From positions 23,603,411 to 23,667,410 of the forward strand of contig NC_067203.1 of assembly GCF_026262505.1 (NCBI RefSeq): a stretch of DNA of 64,000 nt, written 5' to 3'. This document shows, piece by piece, positions 29,302-38,629 of the stretch. This DNA is from Trichomonas vaginalis G3 (Eukaryota > Parabasalia > Trichomonadida > Trichomonadidae). Position 1 is the first letter of the stretch, and each line of letters begins with the position of its first letter. The position numbers and the translations under genes are program-made. The notes below the pieces were generated by a model. The model searched no databases. It had not been told where the DNA came from and saw only the letters and a program-made list of their open reading frames with translations.

Positions 29302-30905
29302 ATGTACGCCGCTCAGAATATAACGCCAACAGTTTTGGATGCTATGAATGGAAATGTTTCCGAATGGTATAACGAATGCGACAATGCATTAGAAGGTCAG
29401 AAATAGTTCCTGGAACTTACGAATATACAACTGCTGTTTCTTATGGAAACGTAGGTGAGTTTGGAGAAGGTTCTTCAACAACAGTAGATATTGCTTGCGA
29501 CAGGTTTCATATTATTTCTATTGACAACTCTTTCTTATACGTGGAACAAGACATTGAAATAAAACCTTCTGCCAAGTTGTCTGACAAGAAAGGTTGCAAT
29601 GGAATTTTCTATGTCGGATACCAATATGCTCCAGAAGTTTTCATGGGATATAAGATATATTCTAACTCTGACTTAGTTCAAACAGTAACATGGGCAAACT
29701 ATGAATGGTTCGCTTGAAAACTCAGTACAACCACAAGCTAGAGAACAAACAGACCAGTATGCAACTATTGAGAAAATAAGAAGACTTGACCCTAACGTTC
29801 CAGGAGTTTATGTTGACCTTTCTGGACAAACTGCAGCAGCAGTAACCAAAGTAAAATTGAAACTTAGAGTTCCTTTGTCATCTTTCCTCATCTTCAGGTT
29901 TTTAAGATACTTGCCAAACTGGGCAGGAAAAATTTCTATCGAACTTACTCCAAGCAAAAATAACTTAGTCATTGCACCAACACAAGACCCATTCACTCTT
30001 ACAGACGTAAAGGGAGCAAATCAAACGTCATTCGCCGAATTTTGCAAAGACAAAGTTGACTTAGACTTTGGTTTCTCAAACCTCAACACTGAAGTTAAAC
30101 TACTACTTCAATGCTGCTGGAACTGCTTGGGACCCAGTTAAGTTCACATGCGAAAAGTTTGAATGCAAGAGAATAGAAAGCAGACTTGCAGTCTATATGT
30201 TGGACCCAGATATTTCAAATGCTTTAGCTGCCAAATATATTGCAGTTCCACTTATGTTCCCTATACACCAAATATCTGTCAAAGACTTTGCAGGTGAAGT
30301 TGGAAACCAAAGTGCTGACCCAGTGCAAGAACAGATATTGCTTTGACAACTGCAATGAAACATGCAGATACTATGTTTGTACTGTTCAGACGAACTATAA
30401 ATGACTATTCTTGTTTCTACAACCCTGGTATTAAATACATATAAACATAGATGGCAAATACTATCCAAGAGAAGAATATTCTACAGTTGAGGATATGAGG
30501 TCATACAACTTGACATTAGATGCTATGAACTTTAACAACAACTTCACAACAACCATTAACCCTGAAATGCAAAGTTCTATTATGCCATATGTGAAAGTAT
30601 GGACTCATACAGGAGGTCAAAAAACTCAATATACAAATGGAGACCGTTCAAACTTTTGGCTTGGCATTCCATTTGCTGACTCAGAAGACTTTATGGGTGG
30701 TATTTCAACTGTTGGTACAGTTCAAATACAATATACTGGTGACAGAGACGGTCCAGATGAATTGAGAGCAAAGAAGTTTACAAAACCAATAGCACTTTTC
30801 ACGGAAGATGCTCTTTTGAAGATTCGTTCGATGAAACCTGCTGGGGCTCCTCAGATTGGCATAACGACAGCTTCCATCGAGCAGATTTTGGCAGCAGGTC
30901 AGTAA
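29302..30905 (+). pseudogene. Maverick major capsid protein, B copy 1
   Basis: This is the same gene as 48364-49971, which looks whole (535 aa). It is beta-rich throughout, with two halves of similar size, as expected for a double jelly-roll capsid. It starts MYAAQNITPTVLDAMNGNVS after TTTTTACTCATATGAA. It lies between the structural region and the penton-like gene. This copy is broken. Confidence 0.65.
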
Positions 30906-31214
30906 GTTGTTCTTGAACTGACTTCTCTCCGTCAAATATTGACAGTACGCCAGTTTTGACATAAATTGTATTATAAACTTACCTTTAGAAATATCGTCAG
31001 TTTTGTTGTTATATTTTTGTCTGCTTCAAGAACTTTCACCATCTTTCAGTTATACCAACTTTCTTTGCTTTATGAAAATATTTTGGTTCAGCAAATGCTA
31101 TTCTATAACATTTTCCATTGTTTGTATAAAGAACTATTCTGTCAATGTATTTGTATTGTTTGTGTGTGTAAACTTTGTTCTGCTTCAATTCGAAGAGATA
31201 CTCAATACGTCCAT
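30799..31214 (-). pseudogene. Small gene antisense to the capsid 3' end, copy 1
   Basis: The equivalent gene in copy 2 (49865-50284) is open for 139 aa. It starts MDVFEYLFELKQNKVYTHKQ and its last roughly 35 codons lie antisense to the capsid gene end. The beta/alpha mix includes RIVLYTNNGKCYRIAVFAEP. The function is unknown. This copy is broken. Confidence 0.45.
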
Positions 31215-31232
31215 CTTTTTATTCTAAGTAAA

Positions 31233-31813
31233 ATGTCATTTCCGAAAAATAGAAGCGTAAGTGTTTCAAAAGGTTTAATGGCGGTGGCAGATGTGAAGTT
31301 AAATTCACCAACTCAAACAAACAGTCAAAGTGTTGTTGTCAATGTCAAAGACAGAGATGTTGAAGTGGGGAAACCATACGAAGACGAAGATGGTATAACA
31401 ATAGTTCCTGTAAAAGAACAACAACATATCCTGAAGTTAGCAGAGACTTAAGTTCTGTTGCAGATATTCGAAACGACTACCAACAACTTAAAGACAAACT
31501 TAAAACTCAGGAGAAGATTTGTCAGGCTTTGGGTATAATGTTAAACTTGGTTGAGCACAACCCTGTAAAAGTGAACTCATATGTCATCGCACCTCATGAA
31601 ATTTTGAAAGAACTATTGAAACTTTTGACAGAGGCAGACGATATAAACATCAAAGAAATAGAACCCGACATTGCTTGCTGTGGTGTTTCATACAATGTCA
31701 TTGACAAGATATACGTTATGAAAGGAGGTGAAACGTTGAACTTAAAATATAGTTTCCCAGACGTCATAAAAATATTTGACGACCACAACATTTCATTAAA
31801 ATTTACTTGCTAA
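31233..31813 (+). pseudogene. Conserved Maverick 'CCG' protein, B copy 1
   Basis: It begins MSFPKNRSVSVSKGLMAVAD after TTTTTATTCTAAGTAAA. The C-terminal domain has IKEIEPDIACCG and LNLKYSFPDVIKIFDDHNIS, matching the E1 gene at 19056-19697. It is followed after 4 bp by the penton-like gene. Conservation beside penton-like genes in two diverged elements points to a virion role. This copy is broken. Confidence 0.6.
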
Positions 31814-31817
31814 GTAA

Positions 31818-32624
31818 ATGGCAGAAGACATAGTGGTTTATACTATTACGACTAAAAACCCTGAGTCATATAATTCTATAACAACAAACTTACAAAGTCC
31901 TCAAGGACGATATTGTAAACTGACCTTAAACACGATGACGACTAAAGCCTGTTTTGCTCTTTTGACACCAGAAGACTTTGTTGTTGTGAATGGTAAAAAA
32001 TACTTCTTTGAAGATACTTACTCAGATATACCACCAACAGGTTTTGTTGACTTATTTAATACTTTAAGGACGGATGTAACATGTGCTGCAACTAGAGCAG
32101 GTTTCATTATGTTTGGATGTCCGACTGAGTTTACTATAAACGATATGAGCTATAATACAAAACTTATATCTGGTTTTTACTACCAACAGTTTCCTATAAC
32201 AGGAAAAGGTGTCATACAAGGAATGTCTGTTCCATTGACTTTAAGTACACCTATTTTATATATTGTTTCAAACTTAGGTTCAAAGTGCTATTCGAATGTC
32301 GACAGAAACTACTATGACCAAAAGATACTCATGCGTATAAACAACACTTTCTCTGCTGGTTTGCCTATTGTTCATTCGAATGCAGAGTTTTCAGCTTTAG
32401 TGAACTCAAACACTTTAGCAAACATAAACTTAACCTTAGTTGACGCAAACTTTGTTCCTGTAAAACTTTTATGTCCTATGTATTTGTCAATGACGGCAGA
32501 AAGTTTCGAATTGGAAGATGCAACTGGTGAAAGTATTGTACTACAAGAACAACTTCAACAACAAATAGCTCAAGAACAACAAATGCAACAAATGGAACAA
32601 ATGCAACAACAAAGTCAAGAATAA
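31818..32624 (+). CDS. Penton-like minor capsid protein (268 aa), B copy 1
   Basis: The main body is beta-rich, with LTLVDANFVPVKLLCPMYLS near the end, matching the L-D-x-x-x-x-P-V-x-L region of the E1 penton-like gene at 18016-18792. B adds a Gln/Met-rich tail (QQQIAQEQQMQQMEQMQQQS). It starts 4 bp after the CCG gene. It looks whole. The capsid-vertex role is inferred from family resemblance and position. Confidence 0.62.
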   Translation: MAEDIVVYTITTKNPESYNSITTNLQSPQGRYCKLTLNTMTTKACFALLTPEDFVVVNGKKYFFEDTYSDIPPTGFVDLFNTLRTDVTCAATRAGFIMFGCPTEFTINDMSYNTKLISGFYYQQFPITGKGVIQGMSVPLTLSTPILYIVSNLGSKCYSNVDRNYYDQKILMRINNTFSAGLPIVHSNAEFSALVNSNTLANINLTLVDANFVPVKLLCPMYLSMTAESFELEDATGESIVLQEQLQQQIAQEQQMQQMEQMQQQSQE

Positions 32625-32652
32625 AAAAATATTTTTTTTTATTTTTATAAAA

Positions 32653-33885
32653 ATGTACAGAATAGATGTTTCAGATTTTTATGACTTCCAAGCGTTCAGA
32701 AATATGTGTCCATTTAGAGACTATAACAAAGCAGTCGAGAATTTGAAACGTTTAGTCATTTATGTTGACTCTGCCCCAGAATGTTATGTCATGAAAGAAT
32801 GGGATGTTGTCTTTAACAAACCAAGAGCAACAATAGTTTCAGAACAAGAATGTAGACAGAAACTTAAGAAAATAAAAGTCGTACAAGTTGGCATGAAGAT
32901 GTTAGATGCTTGGGATATCTTATTGTCAAAGTTAGAAGATTTTTCAGTTCGTGGTATAAAGTTCTATACACCTTCTCCAAACTTCTATTCTATCTTCACT
33001 GGATATAAATACGAACAAGTAGAATGGAAAGAAAATATTATAGAAGCTTGGTTAGACCATGTCAAAGAAATTATATGCAATGGAAACGAAAAGTTATGAG
33101 TATATCTTATGTTGGTTTGCAAACATCTTACAACATCCAAGTGCTAAAAATGAAACTGCTCTCATTATAATTGGAAAACAAGGAACTGGTAAGAACACAT
33201 TCTTTACAGATATTTTGTGCAAACTGTTAGAGGGCTATTCGAACCCGAATATGACAAACTTAGAAAACATCTGCGGTAAGTTTAACTCTCAATAGAGAAT
33301 ATGAAACTTATAGTTTGCAATGAACTTCAAAGTATAGATACAACAAAAGTTTTGAACTCAGATGCTTTGAAGAGTCTTATAACAGACAAAGTTGGAGTTG
33401 TTGAAAGAAAGTATAAAGACCAAAGAGTTTGTGAAAATGTTGCAAATTTCATTATGGTTTCAAACAATGTTGTTCCGATGAAGTTAGAAAGTTCTGACAG
33501 AAGATATGTAGTTGTCAGAACGTCAGATTCTCATATGCAAGATACAGAATATTTTGACGACTTAGCAGAAACTTTGACACCTAACTTTTACAACCACTTG
33601 TTCTCATATTTTATGACATTAGATATTTCTAAGTTCAATCCAAGACAAATTCCACATACCGAAGAAAGACAAACATTGTTAGAAGCAAACAAGAGTGTAT
33701 ATGAACTGTTTATAGATGAGACTAACTTTGAGTGTTTAGATGAAAGGTCATTGTACGATGAATATAAACAATATTGTCAAGAGTATGGTTATATGGCAGC
33801 GTCTAAACGAACATTCTTGGCAAATGTCAAAAATCTTTTAGACATACAGAACGGCGTATATACAAAGAAAAATTTTTCTGAGTAA
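32653..33885 (+). pseudogene. Superfamily 3 helicase (DUF5906-like), B copy 1
   Basis: This is the same gene as 51720-52955, where it looks whole (411 aa). It has Walker A GKQGTGKN, a Walker B-like IVCNEL strand, and FIMVSNN as SF3 motif C. The C-terminal winged-helix segment is KQYCQEYGYMAASKRTFLAN. Replicative unwinding is the known role of such helicases in virophages and other small DNA viruses. The start follows TTTATTTTTATAAAA. This copy is broken. Confidence 0.82.
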
Positions 33886-33921
33886 ATTTTATAAAAAATA
33901 TATATTTTTATTTTATTTGAA

Positions 33922-34140
33922 ATGTACGCTGAGTTTGTTGGAAAAGACCTAGATAACGAAAATAGATATGCGCTATTCTGGTTAGATTGTCCTTATGAAA
34001 TGTATGAAAAAAAGGCTTTATATGAAGAATATAGAAAATATTGTCATGAAAACGATATAAGACTAAGCTCTAGAGAAAAATTCTATGCTGGTATAAAACA
34101 TCTTTTCGAAGTTCGGAATGGCAAATATAGAAAGAAATAA
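33922..34140 (+). CDS. Stand-alone copy of the helicase C-terminal domain (72 aa)
   Basis: Residues about 28-72 (KALYEEYRKYCHENDIRLSS, then REKFYAGIKHLFEVRNGKY) align with the helicase end (RSLYDEYKQYCQEYGYMAAS, then KRTFLANVKNLLDIQNGVY). The DNA after the stop also repeats the helicase 3' sequence (TTTTTCTGAGTAAATTT), so the tail of the helicase gene was duplicated in tandem and gained its own start. It is probably a winged-helix DNA-binding protein. It looks whole and is also present in copy 2. Confidence 0.72.
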   Translation: MYAEFVGKDLDNENRYALFWLDCPYEMYEKKALYEEYRKYCHENDIRLSSREKFYAGIKHLFEVRNGKYRKK

Positions 34141-34188
34141 TTTTTCTGAGTAAATTTAAAAAAAATATTTTTTTATCCGATAGAAAAG

Positions 34189-34608
34189 ATGACGAAATAT
34201 ATTTCAGTCAACAAATATATGACAGAAGTCAAAGATAAGTTAGCTCCATTCGCTTATTTGAATGTTTACTTCTACCATTTTGAAAAGTCTACATTTGACA
34301 AAGTTTGGAACATCGAACCAGTTAAGTTTGCTATTGTGACTAAAAATGGTGCGAAATTTGAAGACTTAGACATAGAAGGTTTGTTAGCAGTCAAAGAAAA
34401 TTTTGACAGAAGGTTTTCAAACCTTAAAGAAGGCAAAGCATACAAACTTGTTATACCTTATGAACCAAAGAAAGCAGACGACTATGAATATTATGAGTCT
34501 AAGATAGTTGAAGTTCAAGGTAAATTGGGTAAAAAGATTTTAGAGTCTAAGCCAGTGTTTGCTCCTAAAGAGGAAGAGAACATTGACATTGACCCAGAAA
34601 TGTTCTAA
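34189..34608 (+). CDS. Acidic-tail protein, possible ssDNA-binding protein (139 aa)
   Basis: The body is a mix of beta and alpha (YFYHFEKSTFDKVWNIEPVK; KAYKLVIPYEPKKADDYEYY). The tail is EEENIDIDPEMF, an acidic tip with a hydrophobic end like those of bacterial and viral SSBs. It starts after TTTTTTTATCCGATAGAAAAG. It sits between helicase and ATPase genes, as would suit a replication factor. The E1 gene at 9959-10428 may be the counterpart. The SSB idea is inference. It looks whole. Confidence 0.5.
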   Translation: MTKYISVNKYMTEVKDKLAPFAYLNVYFYHFEKSTFDKVWNIEPVKFAIVTKNGAKFEDLDIEGLLAVKENFDRRFSNLKEGKAYKLVIPYEPKKADDYEYYESKIVEVQGKLGKKILESKPVFAPKEEENIDIDPEMF

Positions 34609-34624
34609 AAATAAAAGTTTATTT

Positions 34625-35095
34625 TTACATGTCAAATTTCTTCTTCTCTGGCTCTGGCTCTGGTTCTTTCTTCTCTTCTTCTACTTTCTTTTCTTCTACT
34701 TTCTTTTCTTTCTTTTCTCTCTTCTTCTTCTTCTCTGGTGGAGTTATGTCAAATTTGGCGCAACCATATTTATGTAAAAGTTCTTTGTCCTTTAATAGCT
34801 CTTCTATTCTGTTTTCTATTTCATCTTCAAGAACAGCGCATGTGCCTTCTTTGCATTCTAAGAACTTTTGTTGGACTTCATCTTTCCAATCGGCGTCATC
34901 TCTGTCAACAAGTCTGTCATTGACAAACTTAAAGACTTCTCTGCCTAATGTTTTATGGTTCTTGTCATATTCCCAGAAACAGAACTTTAGAACAAATTCA
35001 CCTTTCTTGTTTACACTATGTAAGATTTTATGGTCGACAGATGTTTTGCTGTCGAAAAGCTTGTCTCGAATATAGATAGCGAAATCGCTAGACAT
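34625..35095 (-). CDS. Unknown protein with Lys/Glu-rich tail (156 aa)
   Basis: The ATG at 35095 (MSSDFAIYIRDKLFDSKTSV) is used. A folded N-terminal two-thirds is followed by a tail of alternating K/E blocks and EPEPEPEKKKFDM. It is convergent with the 34189-34608 gene. The two stops are linked by a short palindromic stretch, TAAAAATAAAAGTTTATTTT plus TA, which may serve both 3' ends. The function is unknown. It looks whole in this copy. Confidence 0.6.
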   Translation of the reverse strand: MSSDFAIYIRDKLFDSKTSVDHKILHSVNKKGEFVLKFCFWEYDKNHKTLGREVFKFVNDRLVDRDDADWKDEVQQKFLECKEGTCAVLEDEIENRIEELLKDKELLHKYGCAKFDITPPEKKKKREKKEKKVEEKKVEEEKKEPEPEPEKKKFDM

Positions 35096-35131
35096 TTTCA
35101 AAAAGATAAAAATTTTAATTTTTCTAAAAAT

Positions 35132-36005
35132 ATGTTAGAAAAAAAGTTTGCTGACATTGACAAGAAATTTGAGAATGTTTTAAATAAGAACAAGAGGAAG
35201 TTGGAAAATGCTCAGATAAAACCCATACATGACAAGTTCTTATTTGCTCAGAATGGTATAACAGGTCTAATCGCACCACCTGGGTCGGGTAAGACTTTCA
35301 CTTATCTTAAAATGGCTGCACAACAACAAGAACTAGATGAGAAGAACCCATTCTATGAGTTAGTTGTTATTTGTAGTACTTCTGGTCAATTTGACCAAAC
35401 CGTAAATTCGTTCAAAGATATTATAAAAAAGTCTAAGTTAGTATGTATAAAAGACTCTGAGTTGTTGGATTGGATAAAGAAGTACCAAAGAAGAGTTTTG
35501 AAGTACAATGCTATAAATGAGTATATAAATTCGAAGTTTAAAGACCAAATGAGGAAATGCAGAGAATATTAGAGAAGAAACACTTCAGAAACAAACAGAA
35601 AGAGATAGAATACATTTCGAAGAAATTGCAATCTTACGATTGGAAGACTTACCCTCACAGATGTCTTCTTATCTTAGATGATTTCGCCTCTCATCCTTTG
35701 TTAAAGAACAGAGAAACAAAGACATGTGTCGAATTCTTAAGAAGCTCAGGCACTTTAACATCTCTGTTGTCATTTGTGTACAGACAGCAAAGAGTTTAAG
35801 TAAGGATGTTAAAAGAATACTTACTGATATCATACTTTTCCCTGGATTGTCCGAAGACGATTTCATGGAACTTATGAAAGAGTCCATGGCAGGTAAGTTT
35901 GACAGACATGAACTATGGGAGAAGTACAAAGTCATACAAGACCCTCATACTTCTTTCAGAATTCACATCTACGCGAACAAAGTTCAAATTGTAAAAAGTC
36001 AATAA
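35132..36005 (+). pseudogene. A32/FtsK-HerA DNA-packaging ATPase, B copy 1
   Basis: This is the same gene as 54200-55072, where it looks whole (290 aa). It has Walker A APPGSGKT near residue 48, Walker B LLILDDF near residue 179, and the sensor strand SVVICVQTAK near residue 211. It drives genome packaging in Polinton-like virions. It is divergent from the K/E-tail gene. This copy is broken. Confidence 0.85.
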
Positions 36006-36048
36006 AAATAAAGAGTTTTGTGCTGAATTCAATAAAAATATATTTTTA

Positions 36049-36223
36049 GGGTAGATGGGTATATCTAACCCGATTTCTAACCTCATTTCTACCCCATATG
36101 TCCTTACTGAAAAAGTACGTGTTCCATATGTCATTTTACTCAGAATTTTACTCAGAATTCAATAAAAATATATTTTAGGGTAGAAGGGTATATCTACCCC
36201 GATATCTAACCTCTTTTCTACCC
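36049..36223. repeat. Two GGGTA half-site modules, 3' side of the B cassette gene, copy 1
   Basis: Modules at 36049-36094 and 36178-36223 show GGGTA, 3 bp, GGGTA, TATC, TA(C/A)CC, 12-bp step, TAACC, 12-bp step, TACCC. The geometry is exactly that of the E1 modules but with a different half-site. Each is preceded by GAATTCAATAAAAATATATT. Confidence 0.87.
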
Positions 36224-36231
36224 CAGTTATT

Positions 36232-37145
36232 TTATAAGCGTTTTACATGGTAAACATTGTGAATTCGTGAAATTCTAAACAATTTCGTAGCTTCTATTTT
36301 CTTCTGTCAGTACATCGAATGTTTTAACAATGCCGAAGGTTCTTTATATTTCTTCTTGACATCTGAAAGAAGGAAATCGTCAGCTGTTGGATAGTTTTTG
36401 TTCAGAAATGTCAACATGTCCATTTTATCTTCTGCTGGTTTCTCTACTTCTTTCTTTAAGTCAGCATAGTCGTTTCGCATACGTTCTATCTCTTTGACGG
36501 AGTAGTTATATTTCCTCATTGCTGCTTTACATTTTGAACATTGTGGGTTCATTTTAGCATTGTACATTGAAATCTTACCTGCTAGTATGACTAAGGCGTC
36601 AATGTTTTCTTCATCTCGAACATAGCGGGTTTTATTTGTTCGTTCCATACCTTACCCCTACTATCTTTATCTCTTATTTCCCAAACACATTTTGCAACTA
36701 ACGAAACAAAGTTGTCGTAGGTCTTAAATTCTTCGGATTTGTAAAGGTCAGAAACATTCTTATATACCATGTCGCAATCTTTGTCCATAACCTTATGGTT
36801 GCAATGAAAACCAAGGAATTCATAATTTACTTTACGTATGAACTTCTTTATTTCTACTGAGTCAGTTGCTTTGACTTCTATTTCGTCGAATTCAGGAATA
36901 GTTAGTTTTTGTTGTTGGATTTCAGGCAATTTGGGTAAATGGTCAATAATGTCCTGCATTTCATAAAGATACTGTTCATTTGTTTCATCTTTCGCACTAC
37001 AGTCTAAATTACTTGTTAAAAGTTCTTGCTTTATCTTCTGGATTTTTGTTTCGAAAGTATATGAAGAAGGAATGAAGCTTTTCATCTCTACTAACATTGA
37101 AGTTGGGTTCATGACTAAAGAGTTTGGTGCTGTTGTTGCTAACAT
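36232..37145 (-). pseudogene. Module-flanked cassette protein, B copy 1
   Basis: It is homologous to the E1 protein at 12513-13454 at about 90% identity by eye over the readable parts (NPTSMLVEMKSFIPSSYTF; NPQCSKCKAAMRKYNYSVKE; PTADDFLLSDVKKKYK). The start at 37145 (MLATTAPNSLVMNP) follows TTTATTTTTATTGTAAGAA. The family is unknown. It is flanked on both sides by half-site modules in inverted orientation. This copy is broken. Confidence 0.75.
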
Positions 37146-37230
37146 GTTCTTACAATAAAAATAAAAAAATATTTTTTTAAAAAAACCAACTTTATTTTTT
37201 ATTTCGGGAAAACTCATGACAAATTCAAGA

Positions 37231-37435
37231 GGGTAGAAAAGAGGTTAGAAAACAGGTTATATCTAACCTTCTACCCTAAAATATATTTTTGCCGAATTCA
37301 TGAGTTTTGGTTGAAAGAATACGGTGGAGCCAAAAGTGGCTCGACCTCAAAACAAGCATTTTCTGTATAAAATTCATGAAAATTCATGAGGTTAGAAAAG
37401 AGGTTAGAAAAGAGGTTATATCTAACCTTCTACCC
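37231..37435. repeat. Two GGTTA/GGGTA half-site modules, 5' side of the B cassette gene, copy 1
   Basis: Modules at 37231-37276 and 37390-37435 show half-sites at 12-bp steps, a TATC centre in GGTTATATCTAACC, then 8 bp to TACCC and AAAATATATTTT. The orientation is opposite to 36049-36223. Between the two modules is another small palindrome, GAGCC-AAAAGT-GGCTC (near 37326-37341). Confidence 0.87.
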
Positions 37436-37510
37436 TAAAATATATTTTTGCCGAATTCAGCAACAAAATTCAAATTGTAAACGGTTTAATAGAAAAAGTG
37501 TTATTTTTTC

Positions 37511-37705
37511 ATGTCCGAAGACTCGAAGGTGCAACACTTCCAAAATACCGACGAACTCAGAAGAGCAGCATGGCAGTATGTTCTTGACAACTTCTTTGAG
37601 TTCTCCAGGTACACCTTGGAAAATGCTGAAGAACTCCGACACAGAGAATTTGGAGAAATTGCACTCCAATACTACCTTGACAAACAAAGGGTAAACAAAG
37701 GGTAA
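37511..37705 (+). CDS. Unknown 64-aa protein, copy 1
   Basis: It begins MSEDSKVQHFQNTDELRRAA and is helical and charged, with aromatic residues in the middle (WQYVLDNFFEFSRYTLE). It starts a group of genes with visibly higher GC and more C-ending codons than the 26-36 kb genes. No family is recognised. It is unchanged in copy 2, which supports its being real. Confidence 0.55.
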   Translation: MSEDSKVQHFQNTDELRRAAWQYVLDNFFEFSRYTLENAEELRHREFGEIALQYYLDKQRVNKG

Positions 37706-37745
37706 AATAAGACTAAAAACTTAACGTTTAAAAAGTGACATTTTT

Positions 37746-37946
37746 ATGAGCTCCGAGTCACCGAGAAAACTTGGTCAGATGTTAGCAGCTTACTTCCCTG
37801 AGGAGGATGGAAGCGTTACATACGTAAGGTTCAAAAACAACGAACCTGGAATTGCGTACCAAATTCGCAATTACATGACCATGGAAGAGTACGAAAGGTT
37901 TCTACAAGAGAAACCAGCTCTAAACAACTCAGAAAAGAAAGAATAA
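37746..37946 (+). CDS. Unknown 66-aa protein, copy 1
   Basis: It begins MSSESPRKLGQMLAAYFPEE and has a compact alpha/beta pattern (SVTYVRFKNNEPGIAYQIRN) and a charged tail (NNSEKKE). It lies 40 bp after the previous gene on the same strand and is unchanged in copy 2. The function is unknown. Confidence 0.55.
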   Translation: MSSESPRKLGQMLAAYFPEEDGSVTYVRFKNNEPGIAYQIRNYMTMEEYERFLQEKPALNNSEKKE

Positions 37947-37974
37947 AAAGTTTAACTCGTACTTGTTTATTTTT

Positions 37975-38601
37975 TTACTTGTATGGGCAAGCTGCAAGAA
38001 TGAAGTCGACTATCTCAGTCTTTGTCTTGACCAGTTGGACTGCTCTTGCGAGTACGTCTGTTTTGCGGTCTCCAGCTGGTGTCTGACCTTCGTAATTGCG
38101 CATGTTCTTGAGAGCTCCAGTTGTAAATGGTTGTAGGATGAAGAGTCTCTCAGACTGCTTGAGGTAGTCTTCACGGTCACGAACCGAATCTGTGGTACGA
38201 GTCGAATCGGTCGATTTGAGGGAAGAGAGTGAGAGCCTGTCTTCTTCCATAGGGGCTGTGGCATACTCTTTGCGTAAACGGTTCAGACCTTCTTCGAACT
38301 CTTGGTCTCTCTTGGACTGAGATTGGAATTTGAATTGGGGTGGAGGGTTTGACATGAACATCCAAGGGTTAGGGAAGTAAGGCATGGGTTGAGGAGGGTA
38401 GTTTGGAAAGCCTTGTGGTGGGTAGTTTGGAAAGCCTTGTGGTGGGTAGTAACCTTGAGGTGGAAATTGGTAGTAATTCGGAGGTCCTTGTTGGAACTGA
38501 GGTTGCTGTGGGGAGCCTTGTGGAGGTGGAACCTGTTGTGGTGCTGGAGCATGCTGTTCTTCTGGCTGTGGAACGGGTTCAGTAGGTGGGACGTCGGACA
38601 T
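37975..38601 (-). CDS. Pro/Gln/Tyr-rich protein with folded C-terminus (208 aa)
   Basis: Residues 1-100 are low complexity: PPTEPVPQPEEQ, then PQG(F/Y)PNY repeats (two exact FPNYPPQG units) and PMPYFPNPWMF. Residues 105-208 are charged and helical, ending FILAACPYK. A flexible arm followed by a folded domain could suit a virion tether or a phase-separating scaffold, but no family is recognised. The start faces the 21-bp repeat array. It looks whole in this copy. Confidence 0.6.
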   Translation of the reverse strand: MSDVPPTEPVPQPEEQHAPAPQQVPPPQGSPQQPQFQQGPPNYYQFPPQGYYPPQGFPNYPPQGFPNYPPQPMPYFPNPWMFMSNPPPQFKFQSQSKRDQEFEEGLNRLRKEYATAPMEEDRLSLSSLKSTDSTRTTDSVRDREDYLKQSERLFILQPFTTGALKNMRNYEGQTPAGDRKTDVLARAVQLVKTKTEIVDFILAACPYK

Positions 38602-38629
38602 TCGTTTGTGTCTTAACCGTCTTTGTTCT

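Noticed and set aside
34559-35075. Plus-strand frames rich in Ser/Phe/Leu opposite the Lys/Glu-rich tail gene
   Set aside because: These are the antisense shadow of GAA/AAG codon runs in the minus-strand gene at 34625-35095; low complexity and no start context.
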